A stretch of 64,000 bases of DNA from Myxococcales bacterium (GCA_022563535.1 JADFNE010000012.1:21823-85822); one strand, 5' to 3'; positions 43,074-52,384 are shown, counted from the stretch's first letter. Notes: generated by a model from the sequence alone, not told the origin. Program-made: numbers and translations.

Positions 43074-44822
43074 TCAAGCCCGCGCGGAACAGTCGTCCGA
43101 AGGCTCGCGCGACATTTCGTACAGCATCGCGAGGGGAAGCGTAACTGCGATGATTCCAGCCCCCAGGTATTCCTCGGGAAGACGATAGAACCAGAGTCCG
43201 TTGGCGATCCAGAGCGCCGCACTGGCTAGCACGATTACCTGTATGCGCGGTCGTTGGGTCGCGAGCAACGCACCGCAGATTACGAAAGCAAAATAGTAGT
43301 TCGCGGGATTGCTCAGCAAGGGGATCAAGGCAAAACCGAGGGCGGAAGCCTCCCAGGCGCGGATGCGACCCGTTGCGCGCCAAAATAAAAATAACGCCGG
43401 AACCACGACCGCGAGTTGAACTCCGCGAATCACATAGGGCAACCAGGTCGGCGCATAGAGGCTCAAAGACACATTGCCATCCGCTCCGGTCGTGAGGTGA
43501 CCCGTACCCATCATGATCGCGCGCCAGATCAAAGAAGAGAGACCCAACTTGTTGAGCGAGTTCTTGTCGCTGAATACCGAGATCTTCTCATAAAACTCGA
43601 GGTACGCGGTTGCTCCCCATTCCGAAGACAGCGCCGCAAAGAGCAACAGCAGCAGTCCCACGCTTGTCGCGCCCAGAGCAAAGCGCAGTGCACCGGGGCG
43701 CCAGCCTACGTCGAGGTTGCGGCGCATCCGGGACCCGCAGTGCACGGCAAAGCCGAGCACGAAGATCGCCGGAAACACGCGCAATAGCGACGCGAGGGAC
43801 AAGAACGCGCCAGCCAGAAACTCTTTCCCCTTCTTCAAGGAACAGAGTCCCGCGATGACTGCAAACAGCCAGAGATTGCGAAGTAGCGAATCACCGATCC
43901 AAGAATGGCTCCAGTGCTGGCCAGTACCCCAGACGATCGCCGACAAGGCCGCCACCTCGACGCCGAAGGCCCAGACGATCAGACCAAAGACTCCGAGCAT
44001 CAGCACACGATCGAAATTGATCAACCACCGGAAGGCCGCCGAGCGCAATGGCACCCGGGATGTGATGGCACCGCCGATCGCGTTCCAGACCGGACTCGGG
44101 TTGTAGCCGTGGTCGCGCAAGAGAAGTCGCCATTGGTCGGCTCTGAACTTCCCATCGAACCATGCAACGTCGTCGGCGAATTCAAGCCAGCGGTCACCGG
44201 AAAACTGCTTGCGGCACTGAAGCGCGGCGGCGAGCGCGGTCTCTGGGGTGTGGATGTGCAGGGTGCGCTGATCTCGCACCTCCGGCAGCGCGAAACGCGA
44301 TTCGACTCCCGAATCGGTCAGCGCGAGAACCGTGCAGTGATAGAGGTCGAAGTAGCCGACTTCCGAAAAATACTTGGACGCCATGTAGTAGTGGTAGACG
44401 TCTGTGTCCTTGAATCCGGCGCCGTACCTGGGTTGAAATAAACCATAGTAAGAGGCGAGAGATGCGACGGCGAGCAGCATCAGCAGTCCGACTCGCACCC
44501 TTTCAATTCGCGAATCCACCGCGATCGTTGCAGCGGAGGTCCCAAAATCAGGATCGTCGGATTCGGACTGCTTCGACAATTTTCTCGTCGATCTTCTCGA
44601 GAGCAGCGGAACTGCGACCAAGATCAGCGCGGAGGTTGCAATGGCGAGCCGCCAGCCCATGGCACTTTGTTCCCTGGCCTGCGCCCGATGCTTTGCAGCT
44701 TCGATTTGAGCTCCGGGCTCGAACGCATACGCAGAACTCGGTGAGGCCAGCCATCCAAGGCACAACCAACACAAGATTCCAAGCCGCAGACGGGCTGGCT
44801 TCCGTTTCGTTTTGGCGACCAA
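43074..44822 (-). CDS. Polytopic membrane protein, GT-C/GT87-like
   Basis: A 582-residue membrane protein. A signal-like helix (LGILCWLCLGWLASPSSAYA) is followed by about ten further helices. After the second transmembrane segment (RVGLLMLLAVASLASYYGLF) comes the external loop GFKDTDVYHYYMASKYFSEV with an acidic pair, similar to GT-C enzymes. Two soluble blocks (RLLLRDHGYNPSPVWNAIGG; FYEKISVFSDKNSLNKLGLS) lie between helices. The start is a TTG with TGGAGG four bases upstream. It lies 19 bases after the stop of the hydroxyisobutyrate-dehydrogenase-like gene on the same strand. Fourth protein of this type in the window; the sugar donor and acceptor are unknown. Confidence 0.72.
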   Translation of the reverse strand: MVAKTKRKPARLRLGILCWLCLGWLASPSSAYAFEPGAQIEAAKHRAQAREQSAMGWRLAIATSALILVAVPLLSRRSTRKLSKQSESDDPDFGTSAATIAVDSRIERVRVGLLMLLAVASLASYYGLFQPRYGAGFKDTDVYHYYMASKYFSEVGYFDLYHCTVLALTDSGVESRFALPEVRDQRTLHIHTPETALAAALQCRKQFSGDRWLEFADDVAWFDGKFRADQWRLLLRDHGYNPSPVWNAIGGAITSRVPLRSAAFRWLINFDRVLMLGVFGLIVWAFGVEVAALSAIVWGTGQHWSHSWIGDSLLRNLWLFAVIAGLCSLKKGKEFLAGAFLSLASLLRVFPAIFVLGFAVHCGSRMRRNLDVGWRPGALRFALGATSVGLLLLLFAALSSEWGATAYLEFYEKISVFSDKNSLNKLGLSSLIWRAIMMGTGHLTTGADGNVSLSLYAPTWLPYVIRGVQLAVVVPALFLFWRATGRIRAWEASALGFALIPLLSNPANYYFAFVICGALLATQRPRIQVIVLASAALWIANGLWFYRLPEEYLGAGIIAVTLPLAMLYEMSREPSDDCSARA

Positions 44823-44841
44823 AGCGCCTCCATAGCCCCGG

Positions 44842-45726
44842 CTAGTCGAGCAGCGTCATCAGGCTCGAGGTGTCGAGTCGTCCGCCGCCGCGAGCCTTTA
44901 CTTCTGCATAGAGTTCATCGACGGCTTCGGTGATGGGCAGGGGAGCTTGGATTTCCTCGGCGACCGCGAAGGCGATTGCGAGATCTTTCAACATCCAGTC
45001 GACGGCGAACCCAAAATCGTACTTGCCATCCAACATCGTCTTGAAGCGGTTCTCCATCTGCCACGATTGGGCCGCCCCCTTGGAGATTACTTCGACCACG
45101 CGCTCCGCATCCAGACCGGCCCGGCGCGCAAAATTCAAACCCTCGGACAGGCCTTGAATCAGCCCGGCAATGCAGATCTGATTGACGGCCTTGGTGAGCT
45201 GTCCCGCCCCCGACGGTCCCATGAGAAGATGCATCTTCCCGTAACAGCCGAGCCAGGGAATGGCGCGTCGATAGACCTCATCTTCTCCCCCGACCATGAT
45301 CGTGAGCGCCCCGCTCTGCGCCCCGGCCTGGCCTCCCGAGATGGGAGCGTCCAGAAAGTCGACGCCGATTTCCTTGGCCCTGGCAAAGATCTCCCTCGCG
45401 AGAGCGGGCGAAGCCGTGGTGTGGTCGACCAGGCAGGCTCCGGGTTGCATCGACGAGAGCGCAGCATCGGGTGCGAGGATGACTTCGCGCAGATCGTCAT
45501 CATTGCCGGCGCAGACGAATACGGCGTCGGCTCCCCGCACGGCTTCGGCCGGAGTTTCGGCAGACTCGGGCGCATGCGCCGCGAACTCCTCGAGCCACCT
45601 CGCCGTCGTCGCTGGGGTGCGGTTGTAGACGCGTACGCGATGCCCCGCACGGGCCAGGTGACCCGCCATCGGATATCCCATGGTTCCCAGGCAGAGGAAT
45701 GCCAGTCGATCCGATTTCGAAGACAT
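44842..45726 (-). CDS. NAD(P)-dependent 3-hydroxyisobutyrate dehydrogenase family protein
   Basis: A 294-residue beta-hydroxyacid dehydrogenase. The Rossmann start reads LAFLCLGTMGYPMAGHLARA, typical of the family (GxMGxPMA), followed by RVYNRTPATTARWLEEF for NADP discrimination. Substrate-site residues lie in DFLDAPISGGQAGAQSGALT (the GGxxGA motif) and the catalytic Lys is in GAGQLTKAVNQICIAGLIQG. Relatives act on 3-hydroxyisobutyrate, tartronate semialdehyde or glyoxylate. No substrate can be fixed here. Upstream of and 19 bases from the polytopic membrane gene. Confidence 0.88.
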   Translation of the reverse strand: MSSKSDRLAFLCLGTMGYPMAGHLARAGHRVRVYNRTPATTARWLEEFAAHAPESAETPAEAVRGADAVFVCAGNDDDLREVILAPDAALSSMQPGACLVDHTTASPALAREIFARAKEIGVDFLDAPISGGQAGAQSGALTIMVGGEDEVYRRAIPWLGCYGKMHLLMGPSGAGQLTKAVNQICIAGLIQGLSEGLNFARRAGLDAERVVEVISKGAAQSWQMENRFKTMLDGKYDFGFAVDWMLKDLAIAFAVAEEIQAPLPITEAVDELYAEVKARGGGRLDTSSLMTLLD

Positions 45727-45753
45727 GTGAACCCCTTCGTAGCGTTCTCGAAC

Positions 45754-46764
45754 TTAGAAGATCCACTCCCAGCCAGTGCTCAATTTCCAATCGCGATCGA
45801 TCTGAGCGCCGCGAAGCGATTGATAGACCAGCCACGAAGCTTCGATCGACAACCGCTGCCCGCTGAGCCCCGGCACATCGATACTGAGCCCGGGTGCCAG
45901 CGCCAGGCGAACGCCGCCGGTAGAGCGCCCGTACGAGGCCACGTGATTCGCGGGCCCCGAAAAACGGCGCTGGCGCATTCGATACGAATGATTGTATGCA
46001 AGTCGAAGTGAACCGCTGAGCCAACTCGTCACGTCGTGCGACAGCCAACCGCTGAACGCCGAGGTATTGCCGAGCCGATAGCCGCGATGGTTCTCGCCAA
46101 ACCCGACCGCTCCCGCTCCGTTGACTCCCCACCCGAGCCCATGCCAGTACCCTTGATAATCTATTCCGGCGAGGATGCTGGTTGTGCCGCTTCCGCTTTG
46201 CATCCAAACCGGCAACTGCCCCCTAGAGCCTGTGGAGTTCAGCTTCCCCTTGTTGTTGACTCGAGCTGTCGGCAGGCGTAGTCCCAGATGAACGTCGAGG
46301 ATCTCGTTGCCCTTTTTCATGAAGGGAACCAAACCCACGATTTCGAGATCGCCTACGCCGAACGAGTGCGTGTTGTACGCCATATTGGCGTTGTCAGCAT
46401 CGCGCTGCCGCATTTGATGACTCACGAGCGGCAGCCGCAGCACGAGAGTCAGGCGCTCGAAGGGCGCGTGAGCGACACGAATGGTGTGGATGTCCGTATC
46501 CATCTCGAAGGGAATTTGAGTGGTGCCGGACTCTTTGTCTGCAGCATTGCGCAGGCCCCTACCGTGGATGCGCTGATACCTATAGGAAAGCTTCCACTGC
46601 CCCTTGCTCACGGGCGCGTTGTAGACGCCAACCGGCGCTGCGGGACGCGCCCGGGCGGCGTCTGGAGCGACGACGTTGACGGCGATCGCGAACCCGAGGA
46701 GCACAAGCACATGAATGAGAGTCGACACGCGCCGCAAACTAGAGAATGCAACGCCGCGGATCAA
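45754..46764 (-). CDS. Outer-membrane beta-barrel protein
   Basis: A 336-residue exported protein with a hydrophobic signal (LIHVLVLLGFAIAVNVVAP) followed by amphipathic strands that alternate aromatic and polar residues: GQWKLSYRYQRIHGRGL, FERLTLVLRLPLVSH, FGVGDLEIVGLVPFMKKGNE, ILDVHLGLRLPTARV, TSWLSGSLRLAYNHSYRMRQ and a final strand DRDWKLSTGWEWIF ending in Phe. It resembles the MetA/phenol-degradation-type channel family, though that name is not a function. The TTG start overlaps the stop of the preceding peptidase gene (TTGA); a GTG at 46728 is an alternative. The coupling suggests that the peptidase and the barrel work together. Confidence 0.78.
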   Translation of the reverse strand: MIRGVAFSSLRRVSTLIHVLVLLGFAIAVNVVAPDAARARPAAPVGVYNAPVSKGQWKLSYRYQRIHGRGLRNAADKESGTTQIPFEMDTDIHTIRVAHAPFERLTLVLRLPLVSHQMRQRDADNANMAYNTHSFGVGDLEIVGLVPFMKKGNEILDVHLGLRLPTARVNNKGKLNSTGSRGQLPVWMQSGSGTTSILAGIDYQGYWHGLGWGVNGAGAVGFGENHRGYRLGNTSAFSGWLSHDVTSWLSGSLRLAYNHSYRMRQRRFSGPANHVASYGRSTGGVRLALAPGLSIDVPGLSGQRLSIEASWLVYQSLRGAQIDRDWKLSTGWEWIF

Positions 46765-47603
46765 TATGCCGTACCGCGCAGCGCATCGAAGAATGATGCC
46801 TCCAGGGCGGCGAGATCACTGCGGAAGATTCGGCGCAGCGAATCGTTGAGATCGCCGGTTCGGATGAGCCGCCGGCACAAATCGCGCAGCCGGCGCTCAC
46901 CGCGCAATTGCGCAAGGAAATCGACGAATCCGTAGGATTCGAGGTAAGCCAGAGATGCAGCCTGGGGCCCAAGCGCTCCGAGGTTGGCGGAGCTCAGATC
47001 CGACAACGCGAACAATTGCCCAGCCCGAAGCCTTTCGGCCAACACTCGCGTTTGCCAATCGAGCAGATTGTGTCGTCCGACCGCGCGAGCTTCGAACCAC
47101 TCGGCCACTCCCTCGTTGAACCACGCCGGAAGTACCGTGGTTGGAAGCGACGAGTCGAACGCCGCGTGAACGAGTTCGTGATGCAGGACCTGTATCAGCC
47201 GATCACTGACCGAGGTTTCTCCGCGAATGTGAATCGTGCCTCCGTAAAATCCCGCGGCCGGAAAGCGAAACATTCCAGCAAAGCGTTGCTGAAAAATCTG
47301 GGGATCGTGAATCGTGACTTCGATGGTTCGCGAAGGCCGCATTCCGAGCGCCGAGTCGAGACTCCGATAGGCGCCCTCGAGCACTTGGAGTACCTCCTGT
47401 TCGAAGCGTCGCGAACCATAGAAACCGGAAGTGCGATCTATATCCACGTCTTGATAGAGGATGAAATGCGACGATTTGCGCTGGTCGTACTCCCCGTCCG
47501 CCCCGCGACCGGCCGAGGCCCCGGGTGGTGCCGCAACGAAGACAACGAATACGATCGCTGCAGCGCAGTACTTCGCAGAATCATTCAAATGCAGATTGTG
47601 CAT
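46761..47603 (-). CDS. Gluzincin (peptidase MA-like) exported metalloprotease
   Basis: A 280-residue protein with a signal peptide (KYCAAAIVFVVFVAAPPGAS) and a zinc-peptidase active site: VLHHELVHAAFDSSLPTTVL contains HELVH (His142/His146) and the third ligand lies in PAWFNEGVAEWFEARA (Glu164), the gluzincin pattern of the peptidase MA family. Upstream strands TIEVTIHDPQIFQQRFAGMF and AAGFYGGTIHIRG match the family's DIR-like fold. The ATG at 47603 is chosen because the signal peptide starts there. Its stop overlaps the start of the outer-membrane barrel gene. It is probably periplasmic or extracytoplasmic. Substrate unknown. Confidence 0.83.
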   Translation of the reverse strand: MHNLHLNDSAKYCAAAIVFVVFVAAPPGASAGRGADGEYDQRKSSHFILYQDVDIDRTSGFYGSRRFEQEVLQVLEGAYRSLDSALGMRPSRTIEVTIHDPQIFQQRFAGMFRFPAAGFYGGTIHIRGETSVSDRLIQVLHHELVHAAFDSSLPTTVLPAWFNEGVAEWFEARAVGRHNLLDWQTRVLAERLRAGQLFALSDLSSANLGALGPQAASLAYLESYGFVDFLAQLRGERRLRDLCRRLIRTGDLNDSLRRIFRSDLAALEASFFDALRGTAY

Positions 47604-47754
47604 CGACCGCAGAAGCTCCCACCCGAAGTTACGATTCTGAGTATCGCACGTCGCGGTTCCCCGCGCAGAACGACCCTCTGACACCGCAATACGACGCGCG
47701 CTACGAGTTGAGCGTGAGAAACTGGAATTGGACCCGCTGGGGAAAATCTCGAGG

Positions 47755-48084
47755 CTACATCGCACCCAAAGTAAAGAACTTGAGCGCGAGCTTACCCGCA
47801 GTGGCGAGCAGGCGACGCATCTCGGCCATCGCCTTTGCGCGGGTGCCCTGGGGATAGAGATCAGGGCACAGGCGTTGGCGACGCGCGCTCAGTCTCTCCA
47901 TGTGGTTGAGGGTCGACTGGGCCCAGAGCTTGTTGCCCCGGCTCACGGCCCGCTCGACCATCATCGCGTGTTGCTCGAGTTGTTTGCCGATCTGTCGGCA
48001 CTGGCCACGATTGGGTTTCTGAATTGCCGAGGCAGGACCCGCCATCGCGAGCACCAGAACTGTCACGCAGATGACCCACCGCAT
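47755..48084 (-). CDS. Small exported helical protein of unknown function
   Basis: A 109-residue protein. The signal peptide (MRWVICVTVLVLAMAGPASA) is followed by a short helical body: NRGQCRQIGKQLEQHAMMVE, RAVSRGNKLWAQSTLNHMER, LSARRQRLCPDLYPQG and AMAEMRRLLATAGKLALKFF. Two cysteines (GQCR, RLCP) could form a disulphide. The ATG at 48084 has GGAGGGGAAG directly upstream. I do not recognise the family. It stands alone between the GMC pair and the peptidase gene, and the long helices suggest an adaptor or envelope-binding role, which is guesswork. Confidence 0.65.
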   Translation of the reverse strand: MRWVICVTVLVLAMAGPASAIQKPNRGQCRQIGKQLEQHAMMVERAVSRGNKLWAQSTLNHMERLSARRQRLCPDLYPQGTRAKAMAEMRRLLATAGKLALKFFTLGAM

Positions 48085-48228
48085 TTTCTTCCCCTCCCCA
48101 CGCACGACCGGGTAATCCGAGTCAATGCTCTAATCGGTTGTTCCCGCGCACATATGAAGCATGGATTGCCGACACCGGGCTCTCGCCTGTTCGAGCAGGC
48201 CTGCCCCGTGGGGCGGACGAGCGGGCGC

Positions 48229-49782
48229 TCAGAGCGATTCGATGATCCGCTCAGCCGCGCGATGGGCCAGCGCCATGCCGGTGAACATGGGGTTTACCGA
48301 AGGACAGCGGGGGAATATTCCAGTGTCAGTGATGTAGAGATTGTCCAGATCGTGACAGCGTCCGAATTCGTCCACCACCCCGAGACTGGAATCGCCGTGC
48401 ATGCGCGTCGTACAAAACGCGTGGTTGCCGGCACTCACCAGATCACGCGCTCGGATGGGATGGGTTTGCAGAAGTCGCGCTTCGTCGAGGGAATGCATCT
48501 CTGCGGGGAGACCGATCACGCCGGGCACGATCTTCCGAGCCCCCGCCGCGAAGAATATCTCCGCGATCACCCACAATGCGCGGGCGAGAATTTTGACGTC
48601 CTCGGGATGCATGTGCCAACGCAAATTTGGTTCCAGGCCTCGGCGCTTGGGTCGCACGGTTCCGAGCGAACGATGGGTGCTGCCGATCGCATCCCAGTTG
48701 GCGAGGTACGGCAGATCGTTGAACCGCTCGAGCAGTGCCTTGCCAAAGCCCGGCATGCGAACCGCGGCGACCGCCGGAGGCGCCCAAAGCGATTCCAGCT
48801 TGAAGCCCTCGCGCAAGAAGTGGAGCGACTGGTAACCCTGGGTCGCACCAAACTGAGGATTGACGACTTCCGGAAAAATGCCCGCGATCGCCACTCCGGG
48901 ATGAAACTGCAGGTTGTTTCCGACCTGCCCCGATCGATTGGCCAGATTGCCACTGCGCTGCAAGAGGATTGGAGTCGCCATGCAGCCAGCCGCCAGCACC
49001 ACGACCTTTGCCTTGACCTTGAAGCGATGACTCCGCACACCCGTGAAGGGTTCGACGACCTGCCCCGAAACGCCGGTCGCTCGACGTCCGTCGCTCAACA
49101 CATTTTGCACCTGCACCGACGTCAGTACCTTGGCTCCCAGGCGCATCGCATCGGGGATGTAGCTGATGTCCATACTCTGTTTGGCGCGCGCCCTGCAACC
49201 GGTAAAGCACTCTCCCGAACCGCGACAACCCCGCACATTGCGCTCGATCGGCTCGCTCGAGTAGCCGAGGGCATCGCAGCCTTCCTTCATCAACAGGTTT
49301 CGGCGTCCTTGTACATTATCCGGTGTCGGTGCGATTTTCAGATACTCCGCAACGGCGTCGAAATGGGGATCGAGAGATTCGCGAGTGGTATGCTCGAGGT
49401 CGTAGCGACTCGACCATTCGTCGAAGACAAAGGCCGGAGGCCGAACACAGATCGCCGAGTTGACGAGCGACCCGCCGCCCAACGCGATCGCCTGCATGGT
49501 GGGCATGATCGTGCCCCGCGTGCTTCTCAGGCCCGCTTCGCGCAGGGTCCGCGCCATCGAGAGACTGCCCTCAAATTCGTAGTCCTGAGGCGTAAACGGG
49601 GGCCCTTCTTCGAGCAGAACCACACTGTGCCCCGCGGCCGCGATGCTATGGGCGACAACTGCGCCGCACGGGCCCGACCCCACGACCAGTGCGTCCGCTT
49701 CCTCTTCGAAATCCCTGTCGTACTGGGCAAAGACCCGAAGAACCTCGGCGCTCGGATGTCGATCATGGGTCGCGATACTCAC
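48229..49782 (-). CDS. GMC family FAD-dependent oxidoreductase (large subunit)
   Basis: A 517-residue GMC-fold flavoenzyme. The FAD-binding motif is ADALVVGSGPCGAVVAHSIA with VVLLEEGP; the GMC signature region reads AIALGGGSLVNSAICVRPP. CRGSGECFTGCRARAKQS is a cysteine-rich loop typical of membrane-linked sugar/alcohol dehydrogenases and cholesterol oxidase-like members. The C-terminal catalytic region is HAFCTTRMHGDSSLGVVDEF, DLDNLYITDTGIFPRCPSVN and NPMFTGMALAHRAAERI, with His and Asn in the expected order. The GTG start overlaps the stop of the preceding gene (GTGA), which encodes the small subunit. It probably oxidises an alcohol, sugar or sterol and passes electrons to a membrane carrier. 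Confidence 0.88.
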   Translation of the reverse strand: MSIATHDRHPSAEVLRVFAQYDRDFEEEADALVVGSGPCGAVVAHSIAAAGHSVVLLEEGPPFTPQDYEFEGSLSMARTLREAGLRSTRGTIMPTMQAIALGGGSLVNSAICVRPPAFVFDEWSSRYDLEHTTRESLDPHFDAVAEYLKIAPTPDNVQGRRNLLMKEGCDALGYSSEPIERNVRGCRGSGECFTGCRARAKQSMDISYIPDAMRLGAKVLTSVQVQNVLSDGRRATGVSGQVVEPFTGVRSHRFKVKAKVVVLAAGCMATPILLQRSGNLANRSGQVGNNLQFHPGVAIAGIFPEVVNPQFGATQGYQSLHFLREGFKLESLWAPPAVAAVRMPGFGKALLERFNDLPYLANWDAIGSTHRSLGTVRPKRRGLEPNLRWHMHPEDVKILARALWVIAEIFFAAGARKIVPGVIGLPAEMHSLDEARLLQTHPIRARDLVSAGNHAFCTTRMHGDSSLGVVDEFGRCHDLDNLYITDTGIFPRCPSVNPMFTGMALAHRAAERIIESL

Positions 49783-50501
49783 GAGATGGTCTCCGAGGAC
49801 AGATTTGTCGATCTGTGAGTCGATGAAGTTGTAGCTACCGGTGCTGGGATTGCGTAGTCGGGATGGAGCGGCCCCTCGATATCCAGTGGCGTGCCGTCGC
49901 TCGGCGGGCCTAGATCTTGTTCGCTGTAGGGAATTTGATCGGGGTGCTGCCCAATGGCGGGGTAGAGCAGGTCCGCCTCACACAAGGGCGATTCCATCGC
50001 ATAGGGCGCCAGCCCCAGATGGCGCATCACCACCGGATGTCCGAGATACCCCATCGTGAGCACCGCGCGAAGAGCGGTGAAGCAAATCTGACGGAAGAAC
50101 TTCGAACTCTGAGACCAGCGTTGCAGCACCAGTTCGCGCTGCTCGAGGGTCAGCGATGAGAACCGCCGCATCCCAGTCCACCCCGGTCCCGGGAACAGCA
50201 GGGTCCCGTGCTCGAACAACATGAACAGTGCACGAATCTGCCAACGCACGTTGGGCGGGAGGGAAGCGAGGAAGCGATCGGCAAAACCTGGAAGGTCGGC
50301 TTCGATGCCAGAAAAGGGAATGGCTCCATCAGCCGGAAACATCACCTCGGCAGTGGAGGAGATCAAGGCGACTTCCCTTCGCGCCAGCACCTTGAATTTC
50401 CGGGCCGTGCCCGAATAGCCGAGGAACACCCGACGCACGATCAGAAAGATCGCCAAGGTGATGAGGATCCACGTAGTCACCGACCGATAATAACGACTCA
50501 A
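49779..50501 (-). CDS. Gluconate 2-dehydrogenase subunit 3-like protein (small subunit of GMC pair)
   Basis: A 240-residue protein with an N-terminal membrane helix (WILITLAIFLIVRRVFLGYS) followed by a helical domain: REVALISSTAEVMFPADGAI, FADRFLASLPPNVRWQIRAL, FMLFEHGTLLFPGPGW, LTLEQRELVLQRWSQSSKFF, and RAVLTMGYLGHPVVMRHLGL. This pattern matches the gluconate 2-dehydrogenase subunit 3 family that stabilises or anchors GMC dehydrogenases. It overlaps the GMC gene by four bases and precedes it. No cytochrome subunit follows, so electrons must go to a quinone or an unlinked cytochrome c. TTG start. Confidence 0.72.
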   Translation of the reverse strand: MSRYYRSVTTWILITLAIFLIVRRVFLGYSGTARKFKVLARREVALISSTAEVMFPADGAIPFSGIEADLPGFADRFLASLPPNVRWQIRALFMLFEHGTLLFPGPGWTGMRRFSSLTLEQRELVLQRWSQSSKFFRQICFTALRAVLTMGYLGHPVVMRHLGLAPYAMESPLCEADLLYPAIGQHPDQIPYSEQDLGPPSDGTPLDIEGPLHPDYAIPAPVATTSSTHRSTNLSSETIS

Positions 50502-50524
50502 TCCGAATCGTCAGCGGGCTCGCG

Positions 50525-51781
50525 CTAATGCTGGTGGATGGAATTATCCTGAGACAGACCGTGGACCCAGGCGTATGCCTCGTTTTCGCAACGCTGGAGC
50601 GCCGGGATTTCGAGACCCAGGTCGGCGAGGCTGTGATCGACCGAGTCGAAGTCTGCCCGCTCGATCAGCTGCACAAGGGCGAGCAGCCGTCCGAGGATCC
50701 CATCACCCTTCAATAGCGCGGACTCGACCTCGTCTTCGAGGTGTAGCTCCGGGATGATTTCTTCGGCCGGGCGCCCGAGGAGCGCGTCGACCAACGAGAG
50801 CATTCCCACCAGAAACGCAGCTTCCGATTGCGCTGTAGCCGTTCCTTCTTCGATCAGTTCGATCGCGAGCAATTCCATCAGCCGACCCCGGTGGGACGCG
50901 GTCTGGAGCAGCGGATTCTGCATACCTTCATCACTATCCCCGACGTAGAGCAGCATGAAGAGCCAGCGCCTGAGGTTTTCACGGCCTAGATACACGACAG
51001 CGTCTTCGACACGCCCAATTCGGCTCATCAGCCCCATCGCGGCCGAATTCACCAATCGCAATAGACTCACACTCAGGCTCGCGTTTCGCTTGAGGGTCTC
51101 GCAGAGAACGTTGGTTTCTGCGTCGGCGATCAAGTCCTGAATCAGGTCGAGCACCGCGACTCGTGCCGGGTCGAGGGCGTCGCTTTCGAGCACCTGGGGA
51201 ACGGCAAAGAAGTAACCCTGGAAGAGATCGAATCCCAACTTCAGACATTCGTCGAATTCTTCCCGGGTTTCGACCTTCTCGGCAAGCAACTTCACATTGT
51301 GTCTGCGCAGACTTCGCACGACGCTCGCCCAGCGGTTGCGTGGAATCCCGGGAAGATCAACTTTTACGTAATCCACGAGAGACAGGAACTCCTCTCGCGG
51401 GTCTTTCTGGACCCAATCATCGAGGGCCAGAACGAATCCTTGCCTTTGTAGTTCGGCGCACCGATCTCGCAGCTTGTCCTCGACCACCACGTTCTCGAGA
51501 ACTTCGATCACCACCCGATCCTTGGGCAGCGCTTCGATCAGATCGCTCATGATCATCGGCCCCACCACGTTGAAGAAACCCAGCGAGTTCCCAAGCACGC
51601 GATCGAGCCCCATGGTCATGAAAGTATTCACGATCACTCGGAGGGATGCGGCTCCCTGCTCCGAAAACTCGGCTGTGCGCGCGTTTGCAGATCCGCGAAA
51701 CAGGAGTTCATAGGCCACCAGCTTTTGATCGCGGTCGAGGATCGGCTGACGGCCGACGAAAATATGCGAGTTCGAACTCAT
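50525..51781 (-). CDS. EAL-HDOD domain signalling protein (YuxH-like)
   Basis: A 418-residue protein with an N-terminal EAL-like domain and a C-terminal HDOD domain. The N-terminus reads SHIFVGRQPILDRDQKLVAY, ELLFRGSANARTAEFSEQ, where the EAL motif is degenerate as YELLF. FFNVVGPMIMSDLIEALPKD and RVVIEVLENVVVED follow, then FVLALDDWVQKDPREEFLSL. The HDOD part reads LKRNASLSVSLLRLVNSAAM, GLMSRIGRVEDAVVYLGREN and LRRWLFMLLYVGDSDEGMQN. Degenerate EAL suggests c-di-GMP sensing or none rather than hydrolysis. The ATG at 51781 begins the conserved RQPILD block; the upstream frame is not conserved. Function as a signalling scaffold is inferred from the family. Confidence 0.87.
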   Translation of the reverse strand: MSSNSHIFVGRQPILDRDQKLVAYELLFRGSANARTAEFSEQGAASLRVIVNTFMTMGLDRVLGNSLGFFNVVGPMIMSDLIEALPKDRVVIEVLENVVVEDKLRDRCAELQRQGFVLALDDWVQKDPREEFLSLVDYVKVDLPGIPRNRWASVVRSLRRHNVKLLAEKVETREEFDECLKLGFDLFQGYFFAVPQVLESDALDPARVAVLDLIQDLIADAETNVLCETLKRNASLSVSLLRLVNSAAMGLMSRIGRVEDAVVYLGRENLRRWLFMLLYVGDSDEGMQNPLLQTASHRGRLMELLAIELIEEGTATAQSEAAFLVGMLSLVDALLGRPAEEIIPELHLEDEVESALLKGDGILGRLLALVQLIERADFDSVDHSLADLGLEIPALQRCENEAYAWVHGLSQDNSIHQH

Positions 51782-52054
51782 GAGGATGCCCGATACTGGT
51801 TGAGCGAACAGCGTGCCCGTTCTATCGGCGCAATTCGCACCCAGCTTCAGCCAGTTCAGTCTGGCGCGAAAATCGCTGGGCGCGGCCATGTATCATTACA
51901 GGGACCCGGTAGCTTTCGCCGTTCGCCCTGTCGGGTGATCGCCCCAGAGGCGGACGGGTAGACTGTCAATTGGCTTCAGTTGGATCGGCGCCCCACCGAT
52001 TAATTGGTTTCGGTGCCCATAACGCATCTGGAATCACCCTACAGGGGAAAGCGA

Positions 52055-52384
52055 ATGCTCAATCAAGCTCGTCGGTTTACCGTCGCATTTTGTCTCGTTG
52101 CTCTTTTGGCAGGCATTACCCTCCCGCTCTCAGCGGGCGCCGATGAGAGTTTCATCAATTCATCCGGCACGGAAGCCCATGCCGCGACCTCGCCGGTCAT
52201 GGTCGACCTGCTGATTTTGCGTCCCATCGGTTTGGTTTCGCTGGTGTTCAGCAGCGTCCTTTTCCTCGTCCCGGTGCTGCCGATTACGCTGCTCACCCGG
52301 CCGACCGAGATCGGAAAGCCGTTCAAGATCATGGTCACCGACCCCGCGCGCTACATCTGGGGACACCGTCTAGGCACGCACTAG
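52055..52384 (+). CDS. Small exported membrane protein of unknown function
   Basis: A 109-residue protein. The signal helix (FTVAFCLVALLAGITLPLSA) is followed by a short linker and a second hydrophobic region (MVDLLILRPIGLVSLVFSSV; LFLVPVLPITLLTRP) and a conserved-looking tail (KPFKIMVTDPARYIWGHRLG). AGGGGAAAG lies just before the ATG at 52055. It probably has two membrane segments after signal cleavage. I do not recognise a named family. The divergent EAL-HDOD gene is 273 bases away. Confidence 0.68.
   Translation: MLNQARRFTVAFCLVALLAGITLPLSAGADESFINSSGTEAHAATSPVMVDLLILRPIGLVSLVFSSVLFLVPVLPITLLTRPTEIGKPFKIMVTDPARYIWGHRLGTH

Noticed and set aside
47728..49818. Very long plus-strand open frame opposite the GMC dehydrogenase gene
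   Set aside because: It is an antisense frame with His/Arg-rich composition and no domain, while the minus strand has the FAD motif and subunit overlap.
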